Shown: positions 31,343 through 40,210 of the stretch, in pieces
Position numbering within the stretch: position 1 is the first letter of the stretch
Layout: the number at the start of each line of letters is the position of its first letter
NCBI RefSeq assembly: GCF_042657165.1
Contig: NZ_JBHSNJ010000012.1
Coordinates: forward strand, 1,178,001 to 1,242,000
Reading direction: 5' to 3'
From: Agrilutibacter niabensis
GTDB lineage: Bacteria; Pseudomonadota; Gammaproteobacteria; Xanthomonadales; Xanthomonadaceae
Length of the DNA stretch: 64,000 nt
Notes under the pieces: generated by a model
The model's database searches: none
Told to the model about the DNA's origin: nothing
The model's input: the letters and a program-made list of their open reading frames with translations, nothing else
Translations under genes and position numbers: made by a program

Positions 31343-31873
31343 ATGGCAAAGAATTCCAGCAGCAAGACCGGCAAGGATAAAGGAAAGCCGGGTAAAGGCG
31401 GTGGAGGCGCGGTCGTGAAGACGATCGCGCTGAACAAGCGCTCCCGCCACGAATACCACCTCGAGGAACGCTTCGAAGCCGGCTTGGCCCTGCAGGGCTG
31501 GGAGCTGAAGGCCATCCGCGCGGGCCGCGCCAACATCGTCGACGCCTACGCGATGATCCGCGAGGGCGAGATGTTCCTCTACGGCTCCCAGATCACGCCG
31601 CTGATCTCCGCCTCCACGCACGTGGTAGCCGAGGACCGACGCACGCGCAAGCTGCTGTTGCATCGACGCGAGATCGACAACCTGATCGGCCGCGTCCAGC
31701 GCGAGGGCTATACCGTCGTGCTCACCGCCCTTTACTGGAAGGGCAACAAGGTGAAGGCCGAGATAGCGCTGGCCAAGGGCAAGCAGACCCACGACAAGCG
31801 GGAAGCCAGCAAGGAACGCGACTGGGCCCGCGAGAAGCAGCGGGTCATGCGCCGGCACAACAAGAACGCGTGA
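31343..31873 (+). CDS. smpB: tmRNA-binding protein SmpB
   Basis: Protein of 176 residues, a little longer than the usual 150-165 because of a Lys/Gly/Ser-rich N-terminus (NSSSKTGKDKGKPGKGGGG). SmpB brings tmRNA to stalled ribosomes. The OB-barrel core starts at IALNKRSRHEYHLEERFEAG and includes GWELKAIRAGRANIVDAYA; the basic C-terminal tail KERDWAREKQRVMRRH forms the codon-like helix in the decoding centre. Its RNA partner ssrA is 2.3 kb away, on the opposite strand. Confidence 0.96.
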   Translation: MAKNSSSKTGKDKGKPGKGGGGAVVKTIALNKRSRHEYHLEERFEAGLALQGWELKAIRAGRANIVDAYAMIREGEMFLYGSQITPLISASTHVVAEDRRTRKLLLHRREIDNLIGRVQREGYTVVLTALYWKGNKVKAEIALAKGKQTHDKREASKERDWAREKQRVMRRHNKNA

Positions 31874-31891
31874 CGCGACAGCCGGCGTCAT

Positions 31892-34111
31892 TCAAGAAAC
31901 ATCTGCCCGCTCCGCAACCTGCTCGCGGGCTTCGGGCAGGGTGAAATAGAACACCGCGCCCTCGCCTTCGCGCCCCTCCGCGCGAATGCGGCCGCCATGG
32001 CGCTCGATGATGCGTTTCACCGAGGCCAGGCCAATACCGTGCCCGCTGAACTCGTCCTGCGCGTGCAGGCGCTGGAACGGCCGAAACAGCTTGTCCACGT
32101 ATGCCTGGGAAAAGCCTGCGCCATTGTCGCGGACATAGAACTCGGTGTCGCCGCCCGGGTGGTCAACGGCACCGAATTCGATCATGGCCTGCTCGCGCCC
32201 ACGGGTGAATTTCCACGCATTGCCCAGCAGGTTACCGAGCAGGTTCCGCAACAGCGTGGCATCGCCGAGCGCGCACAACCCCGGAACGATTTGAATGGCT
32301 AGCTCGCGCCCGGGCTCCCCAGCGCGCAGTTCATCGACGACTTCCACCGCCATGCGGCTGAGATCGATCCGTTCCCTGCGCACTTCCGCGCGGCTCAGTC
32401 GCGAGATCTGCAGGATCGCGTCGATGAGCTCACCCATTCTCATGGCGGCCTTGCGGACGCGGCGCAGGTAGTCGCGGCCGGTTTCGTCGAGCTGGCCTTC
32501 ATAGCGCTCGATCAGCGCTCGGCTGAAGCCGTCGATCGATCGCAACGGCGCCCGTAGATCATGCGAAACACTGTAGGCAAACGCTTCCAACTCCTGGTTG
32601 GCCTGGCTGAGTTCGCGCGTGCGCATTTCCACCCTGGCTTCCAGGGTGCGGTTGAGCGCCTGGATGCGCGCCTGTGCCTGCACACGCTCGGTCACGTCCT
32701 CCACCTGCACCAGCCCGGTGATGTCCTGGCCGACATTGCCGGGCACCGGTGCGTAGGTCAGCTGCGCCTGGCGCGGCAAGTCGCCTTCACGGCGCAGGTG
32801 GCGAGTGACCCGATGCACGCCGTCGGAATCGGTTTCGCCATCGTCGCGCTGGCGCATCGAAAACTCGTCATCATCGAAAAGCGATTCGAATGGGCGGCCC
32901 ACCAGCGACTCCAGGCTCCGGCCAACGATGCGCATGAGTGCCGGGTTTGCCTCGACGATGCGGCCTTCGCTGTCCAGCAGCGCCTTGCCGATGGCCGAGT
33001 AATGCATGGAACTGCGGAAGCGTTGCTCGCTGCGCCGGTAATCCTCGGTCAGCCGCAGGGCAATGATCGTCGCGCGATCCTCGGTCAGCGCCAGCGTCCA
33101 GGCCACCCCGAACAGCAGCAGGCAGGCCAGCAGGCCCAACGCCAGCGTGTTCTCCAATCCCTTCAGTCGCGGCGCGGCAATGGCCTCGGGAGGGGAATCG
33201 AACTCCATGCGCCAGCGGCGCCCATAGAGCTCCATCGTGGTCTCGTGGTGGAAGGCGGCGTCGGAGTGGGCACCCCTGCTGGCGAACAGCACTGTCCCGC
33301 CACCACCCCGCTTGTCGTCCGAGACGTCGTATATGCGCAGCCCGACGTTGCGGAATTCCTCTCCCAGCGAAACGTCCACGTAGCGCGAGGGATCGAACGG
33401 CAGGCAGACCCATCCCTGCAGCGAGAGTTCGCGCGCCCCCGGGGTGCGTGGCTGGTCGCCGTAACGATAGACCGGGATGTACATCATCATGCCCCGCACG
33501 ACCTGGTTCGCCCCGGAGGTGAGGCCACTCAGGCGCGCTTCGCCACCTTCCAATGCCGCCTGCAGCGCAGCGCGGCTGGCCGGGTCGGAAAGCATGTCGA
33601 AACCAATGGCGGCGACGTTGTCGGACGTGCGCGGCTCCAGGTAAAGGACGGGCGCGTATTGGGCGCGAAAGCCGCGGGGGCGGACATTGAGTTGCCCATA
33701 GCCGGAGTTCCGCCATTCGATCTGCAGATCATCCAGTCCGTTGCTGCTGACATAACCGATGAAACCCAGCCCTTTGACGGATGGGAAACGGGGGTGCAGG
33801 TTCATGCTCTCGACATAGTCCCGCCATTGCTGCGGCGTGGGACGTGCCATCGATGCGAACAGCGCGGTGCCGCCCCGGGCCACCAATTCGTAGTAGACCA
33901 GCCGCTGCTGGAGGCGATCGACGATTTCAGCGGTATCCCCGCCGAACTTTGCCTCGGCCGCACGCAGTTCGCGCTCGCGGGCGTAGTACCAGGCCAGCAG
34001 TACGAGGATCAGCGAGCCCAGCAGCACCAGCAGGGCCAGCACGTAACTACCGCGCGGCACTATCCGGGAGCGGAGACTTTCCACTGTCTGGCTGGATCCA
34101 TGGGTCGCCAT
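31892..34111 (-). CDS. Membrane sensor histidine kinase with CHASE and PAS domains
   Basis: Protein of 739 residues: one membrane segment near residues 20-45, a periplasmic CHASE-type domain (LHPRFPSVKGLGFIGYV ... APVLYLEPR), a second membrane segment (NTLALGLLACLLLFGVAWTLAL), a PAS domain (FRSSMHYSAIGKALLDSEGRI), then HisKA (AYSVSHDLRAPLRSIDGFSR) and HATPase with NLLGNAWKFTRG and DNGAGFSQAY. CHASE domains bind small extracellular ligands, unknown here. No response regulator is adjacent, so its partner is elsewhere. The start at ATG 34111 is preferred; an in-frame ATG at 34165 lies in the tmRNA terminator region. It ends 18 bases from the smpB stop. Confidence 0.85.
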   Translation of the reverse strand: MATHGSSQTVESLRSRIVPRGSYVLALLVLLGSLILVLLAWYYARERELRAAEAKFGGDTAEIVDRLQQRLVYYELVARGGTALFASMARPTPQQWRDYVESMNLHPRFPSVKGLGFIGYVSSNGLDDLQIEWRNSGYGQLNVRPRGFRAQYAPVLYLEPRTSDNVAAIGFDMLSDPASRAALQAALEGGEARLSGLTSGANQVVRGMMMYIPVYRYGDQPRTPGARELSLQGWVCLPFDPSRYVDVSLGEEFRNVGLRIYDVSDDKRGGGGTVLFASRGAHSDAAFHHETTMELYGRRWRMEFDSPPEAIAAPRLKGLENTLALGLLACLLLFGVAWTLALTEDRATIIALRLTEDYRRSEQRFRSSMHYSAIGKALLDSEGRIVEANPALMRIVGRSLESLVGRPFESLFDDDEFSMRQRDDGETDSDGVHRVTRHLRREGDLPRQAQLTYAPVPGNVGQDITGLVQVEDVTERVQAQARIQALNRTLEARVEMRTRELSQANQELEAFAYSVSHDLRAPLRSIDGFSRALIERYEGQLDETGRDYLRRVRKAAMRMGELIDAILQISRLSRAEVRRERIDLSRMAVEVVDELRAGEPGRELAIQIVPGLCALGDATLLRNLLGNLLGNAWKFTRGREQAMIEFGAVDHPGGDTEFYVRDNGAGFSQAYVDKLFRPFQRLHAQDEFSGHGIGLASVKRIIERHGGRIRAEGREGEGAVFYFTLPEAREQVAERADVS

Positions 34112-34161
34112 TCCACAAGCATACAAGCCCCGCGCAGGTTGTCCGCCCCGTACTCGGGACA

Positions 34162-34190
34162 GCAAAAAGCCCGCCGAAGCGGGCTTTTGC
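34162..34190 (-). terminator. Terminator of ssrA
   Basis: Minus strand GCAAAAGCCCGC-TTCG-GCGGGCTTTTTGC: a strong GC stem with a UUCG tetraloop and flanking A/T tracts, seven bases past the CCA end of tmRNA. It also sits 50 bases before the kinase start. Confidence 0.9.
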
Positions 34191-34196
34191 TTGAAC

Positions 34197-34550
34197 TGGT
34201 GGAGGTGGGGGGAATTGAACCCCCGTCCGAAGGCACTCCATCCCCGGCACTACATGCTTAGCTCGCCGTTGGGTCTCGTCCCCGGACAGCACGGCGTGCA
34301 AAGCGCGCCCGGGGACCAGCCTGCTTTAGGTTGACCGGAAGCTGACAGGCAGCCACTTCCAGCGATTCCGTGATGATGACCCTACGCTGCTAGCACGGAC
34401 ACAGGCAGTTTCGGGGCTTACGCCTTAAGCGGCGAGAGCGTAGTTGTCGTCGTTGGCAACTAGAGTTTTGCAGCTGGATTTACGAGGAAAGCTACCCCCT
34501 CGGCATGCGCCAAGCGACTTTGCAACCCCCGTCGAAGCCAGTGCACCCCC
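34197..34550 (-). ncRNA. ssrA: Transfer-messenger RNA (tmRNA)
   Basis: About 354 nt. The 3' end CGGACGGGGGTTCAATTCCC with acceptor CACCTCC-ACCA pairs with the 5' end GGGGGTGC, giving the seven-pair tRNA-like acceptor stem; CTGGCTTCGACGGGGGTTG follows at the 5' side as in other tmRNAs. The tag frame at 34457-34425 encodes ANDDNYALAA followed by TAA, a typical proteobacterial degradation tag ending ALAA. With SmpB it rescues ribosomes stalled on broken messages. The encoded RNA ends in CCA. Confidence 0.97.
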
Positions 34551-34577
34551 GGGGACAGCCAGAACGCTGACACCGCC

Positions 34578-34605
34578 AGTATAGGGACGCATGCGGCGAT
34601 CACAA
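34578..34605 (-). promoter_or_regulatory. Sigma-70 promoter of ssrA
   Basis: Minus strand TTGTGA (34605-34600), 16 bases, TATACT (34583-34578). The start point predicted about seven bases after TATACT leaves roughly 20 bases of 5' leader before the mature tmRNA end, to be removed by RNase P. Confidence 0.8.
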
Positions 34606-34773
34606 GCGCCAGATATCCGCTACGCCAGCCGGAGTTCAGCGCCAGTCCCGACCGCCGCGTCAACGACGGCGCGGGTGATGGCCGCCGGATCCGCTGGCGA
34701 CGGCGCACGACAACGAGGCGGTTTCCCGCCCCGTTGTCCGTGACGACTCTGGCGATTGCAAATGGACTGATCT

Positions 34774-35490
34774 TCAGCCCTTCACCGGCACCAGGGTGAT
34801 CTCCACGCGGCGGTTCTGGGCGCGCCCCTCGTCCGTGGCGTTGCTGGCGATCGGGTGCAATTCGCCGGCACCGACGGTAATCAGGCGCTGCTGCATCACG
34901 CCGTGGCTCGCCAGGTAGGCGGCGACCGAATTGGCACGGCGCACCGACAAATCCTGGTTATAGGCGTCGCTGCCCAGGTTGTCGGTGTGTCCCGCCACTT
35001 CCACCACGGTCTGGTTGTATTCGGTGAGCGTGCGCGCGACATCGTCCAGCACCGGATAGAACTGCGACTGCACGCTGGCATCGTTGAAGGCGAACGTGAC
35101 GTTGCCCGGCATGCTCAGCGTGATGTTGTCGCCCTGTCGGACCACGCCGACGCCGGTGCCGGCCATGCGCTCACGCAAGGCGCGCTCCTGGCGATCCTGG
35201 TAATTGCCGATCGCGCCGCCGGCCAGGGCGCCGACGCCGGCACCGACCAGCGCGCGCTGGCGACGCTCAGTGGCGTCGCCGCCGCTAAGCAGGCCAGCCG
35301 CGACACCCACGGCAGCGCCGATCCACGCTCCCTTCTTGGTCTTGCTCATGCCAGCCTGCTCGGGCTCCGGTTGCGGCTGCTGCTGGGGTGGCGGCGGCGT
35401 ACTTCCGTAGTAGCCGCCGCCCTGCGTGGCACAGGCGGCAAGCAATGTGGACAGCACGGCAGCCGTAACAAGGTTGCGTTGGATGTTCAT
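34774..35490 (-). CDS. OmpA-family lipoprotein with glycine zipper
   Basis: Protein of 238 residues. Signal peptide with lipobox LLAAC (Cys20), a Pro/Gln-rich linker (PPPPQQQPQPEPEQ), a glycine-zipper hydrophobic segment (GAWIGAAVGVAAGLLSGG, then ALVGAGVGALAGGAIGNY), and a C-terminal OmpA-like peptidoglycan-binding domain (VEVAGHTDNLGSDAYNQDLS). It resembles YiaD/OmpA-like proteins that tie the outer membrane to the cell wall. ATG 35490 has the perfect site AAGGAGGAACGA before it, unlike the longer frame to 35544. Confidence 0.9.
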   Translation of the reverse strand: MNIQRNLVTAAVLSTLLAACATQGGGYYGSTPPPPQQQPQPEPEQAGMSKTKKGAWIGAAVGVAAGLLSGGDATERRQRALVGAGVGALAGGAIGNYQDRQERALRERMAGTGVGVVRQGDNITLSMPGNVTFAFNDASVQSQFYPVLDDVARTLTEYNQTVVEVAGHTDNLGSDAYNQDLSVRRANSVAAYLASHGVMQQRLITVGAGELHPIASNATDEGRAQNRRVEITLVPVKG

Positions 35491-35574
35491 TCGTTCCTCC
35501 TTGGGTGGGATACATGCGATGGCAAACGATGGCTGCCCTTGCATGAACAGGCGTGAACGCTAAACGCGACGGTG

Positions 35575-35591
35575 TCCTCACCGGGTGAGGA
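35575..35591. repeat. Short inverted repeat upstream of the OmpA-like gene
   Basis: TCCTCAC-CGG-GTGAGGA, a perfect 7-base palindrome between the acyltransferase stop and the lipoprotein start. It could be an operator or a weak transcript end; nothing decides which. Confidence 0.35.
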
Positions 35592-35634
35592 AACGGCCCG
35601 GGCAACGCCCATTGACCCGCTCGGAGCTAAACGC

Positions 35635-37152
35635 CTAGCCGGCGATGAACTCGATCGCCCCGCGCGTACCCTCCGGCAGCAAAGCATCCGCTCCCGGGGC
35701 ATCCAGGCGCACATCCCAGTTGCTCATCAACGAGAGGTACAGCAGCTTGTCGAACTCGCTGCCGAACCGTTGGATGACGTCGTGGGGATCGGGTATCAGC
35801 TTCGCGTCGGCTATCAGGCCGAAGTGCACGCGCCCGTTGTAGCTGAGGATGGAAATGCCCACGCCGATCGAGCCGGTCTGTGGCACCCAGAACATCATCT
35901 CGCGCAGCGCGCAGCCAGCCATGTAGAGCGTCTGCGGCGGGCCGGGGACATTGGTCGCCACGACCGTCGCCTTGCGGCTGAAGAGCTCCAGGGCCAGCCC
36001 CTGCACCGCAGTCGGGGCCATACCAAGGGCCGCAAGAAGTCCAAATGAAACAATAGCTTGCCTTGAATTCTTCAAGTCACCCATGCACTCGGCAACCCGT
36101 TCCACGCGCCGGATCGGATTGTCCTCACCCACCGGCAATTCGAGGAAGACGAGGCCGAAGTGGTTGCCCAGCTTCCGCGCGTGCTCCAGCGGGCGCAGGT
36201 TGACCGGAACGGTGGCGCGGATCGTCAGACCGTCGACGTCGTCACCGCGCTCGATCATGTAGTGGCGCAGCGCACCGGCTGCGGTGGCCATGAGCACGTC
36301 GTTGACCGTGCATTCGCATGCGCGACCAACGGCCTTGACCTCCTCGAGATCGAGCGGCTCGGCCCAGGCCACGCGCTTGCTCACCCCCAGCTTGCCGCGC
36401 AGCAGCGAAGGCGGATCGTCCGGCAGCGTGAGCGCGTGCAGCAGCTCGCGACCGATTTCACCGCCCTCCTTCGCCAGCACCGCCGCCAGCGTCGGGTGGC
36501 GATACATCTCCATGCCCTTCTCGACGACCTTGCTTCCCAGTTTCATGTAACGCTCGGCCGCGCCGACACGACGCGCCACATGGGCGCCGTCCTGTTTCAG
36601 CCATGCCTGCTGCAGGTCGCTGCCCTTGGCCGGTTCGCGCGTGGTGTCGGTGAGGGAGAGCAGCACCTGCACGAGCGCGATGCCGTCGGCATAGCTGTGA
36701 TGGATGCGGGCAATGAGCGCCGAGCCGCCGTCGTAGCGCTCGACGAGATGGAATTGCCACAACGGCCGCCCGGTATCCAGCGGCGTCGATGAGAGTTGGC
36801 TGACGAGGCGTTCGAGGCTGCGCTTGCCGCCGCGCCCCGGCAACGCGGTGAGCTGCACGTGCCAGTCGAGATCGAGATCGTCGTCGGTCTGCCAGAACGC
36901 GCCCGCCGCGGTGTCCACGGCTTTCTGGCGGAACCGGCGGTAGGCAAGCCAGCGCTGCTTGATCACCCGGCGCAACGCATCGATCGACATCGGCTCGGCG
37001 AACATCAGCACGCCGGTGATCATCATCGGGTTGGTGGGCTGCTCCATGCGCAGCCAGGCGGTGTCCACCTTGGCCATGGCTTCGCGCTTGCCCGCGCGGA
37101 TCCGCTTTGCACGTGCCTTGACGGTGCCCTTGTGCGGTCGAGCAGTGGCCAT
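35635..37152 (-). CDS. Wax ester synthase / diacylglycerol acyltransferase (WS/DGAT)-like
   Basis: Protein of 505 residues of the bifunctional WS/DGAT family, which transfers acyl-CoA to long-chain alcohols or diacylglycerol. The catalytic HHxxxDG motif reads HHSYADGIALVQ at about residue 156. Other family blocks: AWLRMEQPTNPMMITGVLMF, the GGALRHYM-like AAGALRHYMIERGDD, NHFGLVFLELPVGEDNP and VVATNVPGPPQTLYMAG. The N-terminus is unusually basic (about 26 residues of Lys/Arg/Ala) before the conserved start. ATG 37152 has GGGAGGAACGC before it. It follows alr in the same direction. Actual neutral-lipid production is not shown by sequence alone. Confidence 0.88.
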   Translation of the reverse strand: MATARPHKGTVKARAKRIRAGKREAMAKVDTAWLRMEQPTNPMMITGVLMFAEPMSIDALRRVIKQRWLAYRRFRQKAVDTAAGAFWQTDDDLDLDWHVQLTALPGRGGKRSLERLVSQLSSTPLDTGRPLWQFHLVERYDGGSALIARIHHSYADGIALVQVLLSLTDTTREPAKGSDLQQAWLKQDGAHVARRVGAAERYMKLGSKVVEKGMEMYRHPTLAAVLAKEGGEIGRELLHALTLPDDPPSLLRGKLGVSKRVAWAEPLDLEEVKAVGRACECTVNDVLMATAAGALRHYMIERGDDVDGLTIRATVPVNLRPLEHARKLGNHFGLVFLELPVGEDNPIRRVERVAECMGDLKNSRQAIVSFGLLAALGMAPTAVQGLALELFSRKATVVATNVPGPPQTLYMAGCALREMMFWVPQTGSIGVGISILSYNGRVHFGLIADAKLIPDPHDVIQRFGSEFDKLLYLSLMSNWDVRLDAPGADALLPEGTRGAIEFIAG

Positions 37153-37214
37153 GCGTTCCTCCCTGTTCCCGGCGAGTGAATCATGGCCCGGCGCGGGCGG
37201 TCAACGCGCGTGCA

Positions 37215-38384
37215 TCAACCTGAGTGGTATTCGCGGGGAATGCGTTCGTTGAGGCCCACCAGCACCTCGTAAGGAATCATGCCCGCGAGTTGCGCCAACT
37301 GCTCAGCAGTGATGGCGTTGTCGCCCTGCGTGCCGATCAGCACCACTTCGTCTTCGTTCCAGGCACTGTCCTGGCCTATGTCGACCATGAACTGGTCCAT
37401 GCACACGCGACCGACCAGGGGATAGCGCTTCCCACGAATCAGGACTTCCCCGCGCGAAGACAATGCCCGCGGATAGCCATCGCCGTAGCCGATGGGAATG
37501 GTCACGATGCGGGTGTCGCGCTCCGGCGCCCAGGTCGCGCCATAGCTGACCGGATTGCCGGCCTTGACCACCTTGAAGTAGACCACCTGCGAGGCCAGCG
37601 ACATGACCGGACGGACCTCGATATTGCGGAGCGACGCCGGATCGGGCTGGACGCCGTAAAGCAGGATGCCGGGACGGACCATGTCCAGCCACGTCTCCGG
37701 GAAATGCAGCACGCCCCCGGAGTTGGCCAGGTGGCGCAACGGCATCGGTGCACCGATGCGTTCGATGTGCACGCAGGCCTCGAGGAAACGATCGAGTTGC
37801 CGGGCAGTCATGGGCGAACGCGGGTCGTCCGCGCATGCCAGGTGCGAATAGATGCCTTTCAGGACACACCATTGCGAGGCCACCGCCGCCTCGATGAACG
37901 GACGCGAGGAATAGCTGTGCGTGCCGATGCGCTCCATCCCGGTGTCGATCTTCAGGTGGATCACGGCCTTGCGTCCCAGCGCCTGCGCCGCGGCTTCCAC
38001 CTGGCGCAGCTTGTCCAGCGAGGAGACGGTGATCTCCAGGTCATGGAGGATGAACTGCGCGACCTGCGGGCCGAAGATGCCGCCCAGTACGAGGATGGGG
38101 ACCGTGACGCCCGCTTGGCGCAGGGCGATCCCTTCCTCCACGAAAGCCACCCCCAGCTGTTCAACGCCCTGCTCCTGCAGGTGCAGCGATGCAGGGACGA
38201 GGCCGTGGCCGTAGGCGTTGGCCTTGACGATGGCCATCACCGGAACGCCCACGTGGGCACGGATGCGCTGCAGGTTGAACGCCAGGTGGTCCAGGTGCAC
38301 CCGTATGCGGGTAGGACGCTCGCTGACGGAGGGGGGCATCATGGCTGGAGTCTGGTGCACAGCGCTCTCGGATGCGGCGTTCAT
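37215..38384 (-). CDS. alr: Alanine racemase
   Basis: Protein of 389 residues; PLP enzyme making D-alanine for peptidoglycan. The PLP lysine is in AIVKANAYGHGL; the second catalytic residue, the Tyr of VSYGATWAPERD, and the PLP-phosphate loop YGVQPD are present, with MDQFMVDIG near the C-terminus. I use ATG 38384 (MNAASES), with possible shorter start at MMPPSVSE (38342-38339); the frame remains open upstream to 38486 but overlaps the end region of dnaB. dnaB-alr is a conserved gene pair. TAGAAT lies eight bases before this ATG. Confidence 0.94.
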   Translation of the reverse strand: MNAASESAVHQTPAMMPPSVSERPTRIRVHLDHLAFNLQRIRAHVGVPVMAIVKANAYGHGLVPASLHLQEQGVEQLGVAFVEEGIALRQAGVTVPILVLGGIFGPQVAQFILHDLEITVSSLDKLRQVEAAAQALGRKAVIHLKIDTGMERIGTHSYSSRPFIEAAVASQWCVLKGIYSHLACADDPRSPMTARQLDRFLEACVHIERIGAPMPLRHLANSGGVLHFPETWLDMVRPGILLYGVQPDPASLRNIEVRPVMSLASQVVYFKVVKAGNPVSYGATWAPERDTRIVTIPIGYGDGYPRALSSRGEVLIRGKRYPLVGRVCMDQFMVDIGQDSAWNEDEVVLIGTQGDNAITAEQLAQLAGMIPYEVLVGLNERIPREYHSG

Positions 38385-38488
38385 CGCCGCCCATTCTAAC
38401 GACGAGTAAGCGTCCGAATCCGGGCTGCCGGGCTTTCCGACGCGACTTCCGAGGCAACTGCCCGCCCCGGAAGCCTGGCCGGCCAACG

Positions 38489-39901
38489 CTATTCGAAGCT
38501 GCCGACCGAATCGTGCGACAGGTTGTCGAAGCGGGTGTACTCGCCGAAGAACTTCAATTTCACCGAGCCGGTCGGGCCGTTACGCTGCTTGCCGATGATG
38601 ACTTCGGCCAGCCCCTTGTCCGGTGAATTTTCCTTGTTGTAGTAGTCGTCGCGGTAGATGAAGACGATGACGTCGGCGTCCTGCTCGATGGCGCCCGATT
38701 CGCGCAGGTCGGCCATCACCGGGCGCTTGTCGGTACGGGTTTCCAGCGAGCGGTTGAGCTGGGACAGCGCGATCACCGGCACGTTGAGCTCCTTGGCCAA
38801 GGCCTTGAGCGAGCGCGAGATCTCGGAGATTTCCGTCGCGCGGTTTTCGCTGTTGCCCGGCACCTGCATCAGCTGCAGGTAGTCGATGACGATCAACCCC
38901 AGGTCGTGCTCACGCTTGAGGCGGCGCGCCTTGGCCGCCAAAGCGACCGGTGACAGCGCCGGGGTGTCGTCGATGAAGACCTTCACGTCGCGCAGCATGC
39001 GGATGGCGCTGGTGACCCGGCTCCAGTCCTCGTCCTCCAGCTGGCCCGTACGCAGGCGCGTGGCGTTGATGCGGCCGACCGAGGAGATCAGGCGCAATGC
39101 GAGCTGGCTGGCCGACATTTCCATCGAGAACACGGCCACCGCCTTGCGTGTCTTGATCGCGGCGTACTCGGCCATGTTCAGCGCCAGCGTGGTCTTGCCC
39201 ATCGAGGGGCGCGCCGCGAGGATGATCAGGTCCGTGGGCTGCAGCCCCGCCGTCATCTCGTCGAACTCGGTATAGCCCGTCGGCATGCCGGTGACGCCGC
39301 CGCCGTTGGCGTAGCGCGTCTGCAGCACGTCGAAGGCTTCCGAGAGCGCCTTGTTGACCGCGGTGAAGTCCTGCTTGCCGCGCGCCGCGCCTTCGGCAAT
39401 GGCCAACACCTGCTTCTCGGCCTGCTCCAGGATCTCGCTGGTATCGCGACCATCGGGTTGGAAGCCGTCGTTGACGATTTCGGTGCCGACATCGATCAGC
39501 TGCCGCAGCACGGCCTTGTCGCGGACGATGTCCGCGTAGGCCGTGATGTTCGCGGCCGAGGGCGTGGTGGTGGCCAGTTCGATCAGGTAGGCGCCGCCGG
39601 CGACCTGCTCGCTCAGGCCCATGGACTCGAACCATTCGCCGAGCGTGACCGCGTCGTAAGGACGGTTCTTCTCCGCCAGTTCGCGGATGGCGCGATAGAT
39701 CAGCTGGTGGTCGCGGCGGTAGAAATCATTGTCGGTGATGCGGTCCGCGATGCGGTCGTAGGCGTCCGGCGCGAGCATGAGGCCGCCGAGCACGGCCTGC
39801 TCGGCTTCCACGGATTGCGGCGGAATACGCAGCTGTTCGACGCGCTGGTCGCGGCGGGTCTGGAAAGCAGGATCGGGGCGCAGTCCCTGTCGTGCGCTCA
39901 T
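38489..39901 (-). CDS. dnaB: Replicative DNA helicase DnaB
   Basis: Protein of 470 residues, the hexameric 5'-3' fork helicase. N-terminal primase-interacting domain (PPQSVEAEQAVLGGLML), linker, and RecA-like core with Walker A (ILAARPSMGKTTLALNMAEYA), Walker B (LGLIVIDYLQLMQV) and the arginine finger region (SQLNRSLETRTDKRPVMADL). No intein is present. It follows rplI across a 309-base gap. Confidence 0.97.
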   Translation of the reverse strand: MSARQGLRPDPAFQTRRDQRVEQLRIPPQSVEAEQAVLGGLMLAPDAYDRIADRITDNDFYRRDHQLIYRAIRELAEKNRPYDAVTLGEWFESMGLSEQVAGGAYLIELATTTPSAANITAYADIVRDKAVLRQLIDVGTEIVNDGFQPDGRDTSEILEQAEKQVLAIAEGAARGKQDFTAVNKALSEAFDVLQTRYANGGGVTGMPTGYTEFDEMTAGLQPTDLIILAARPSMGKTTLALNMAEYAAIKTRKAVAVFSMEMSASQLALRLISSVGRINATRLRTGQLEDEDWSRVTSAIRMLRDVKVFIDDTPALSPVALAAKARRLKREHDLGLIVIDYLQLMQVPGNSENRATEISEISRSLKALAKELNVPVIALSQLNRSLETRTDKRPVMADLRESGAIEQDADVIVFIYRDDYYNKENSPDKGLAEVIIGKQRNGPTGSVKLKFFGEYTRFDNLSHDSVGSFE

Positions 39902-40161
39902 TAGTGCGGTGACTCCCCTGTGCGGCCGTCGTCGCGGTCCGGTTCTTGTAGATGGCGGTCTTGCTGATGCGGATGAAGCTGGCCGGTCATCCTAGTCGCC
40001 CCGTTCGGGATGCGTTGCAGACAAGTCTGTGGATAACCGGTGGGAATCGCAGAAACTGAGACAGCGTCAGGGCGCGCCCGAACACGGGGCGAATATCCCG
40101 ATGGACGGTCCGCGAGCCTGCCGCGGGCCGATCGCGATGCCTCTTTCGGCGACCCGCAAAA
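39902..40161. other. Intergenic stretch between rplI and dnaB
   Basis: Together with the adjoining rplI terminator this is the longest gene-free stretch in the window (309 bases). I see no conserved ORF, tRNA or obvious small RNA. It must hold the dnaB promoter on the minus strand, but I cannot pick one with confidence. Confidence 0.5.
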
Positions 40162-40189
40162 GAAACGGGCGCCTTTCGGCGCCCGTTTC
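40162..40189 (-). terminator. Terminator after rplI
   Basis: Perfect 12-base stem GAAACGGGCGCC / GGCGCCCGTTTC with a 4-base loop, followed on the minus strand by TTTT. Strong intrinsic terminator, so dnaB likely has its own promoter. Confidence 0.9.
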
Positions 40190-40210
40190 AGAACTACCTG
40201 CGAAGGCGGA

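Noticed and set aside
34460..34708. 82-codon frame with a hydrophobic segment overlapping the tmRNA 5' half and its promoter
   Set aside because: It runs into mature ssrA and across the ssrA promoter and lacks a ribosome binding site; chance frame.
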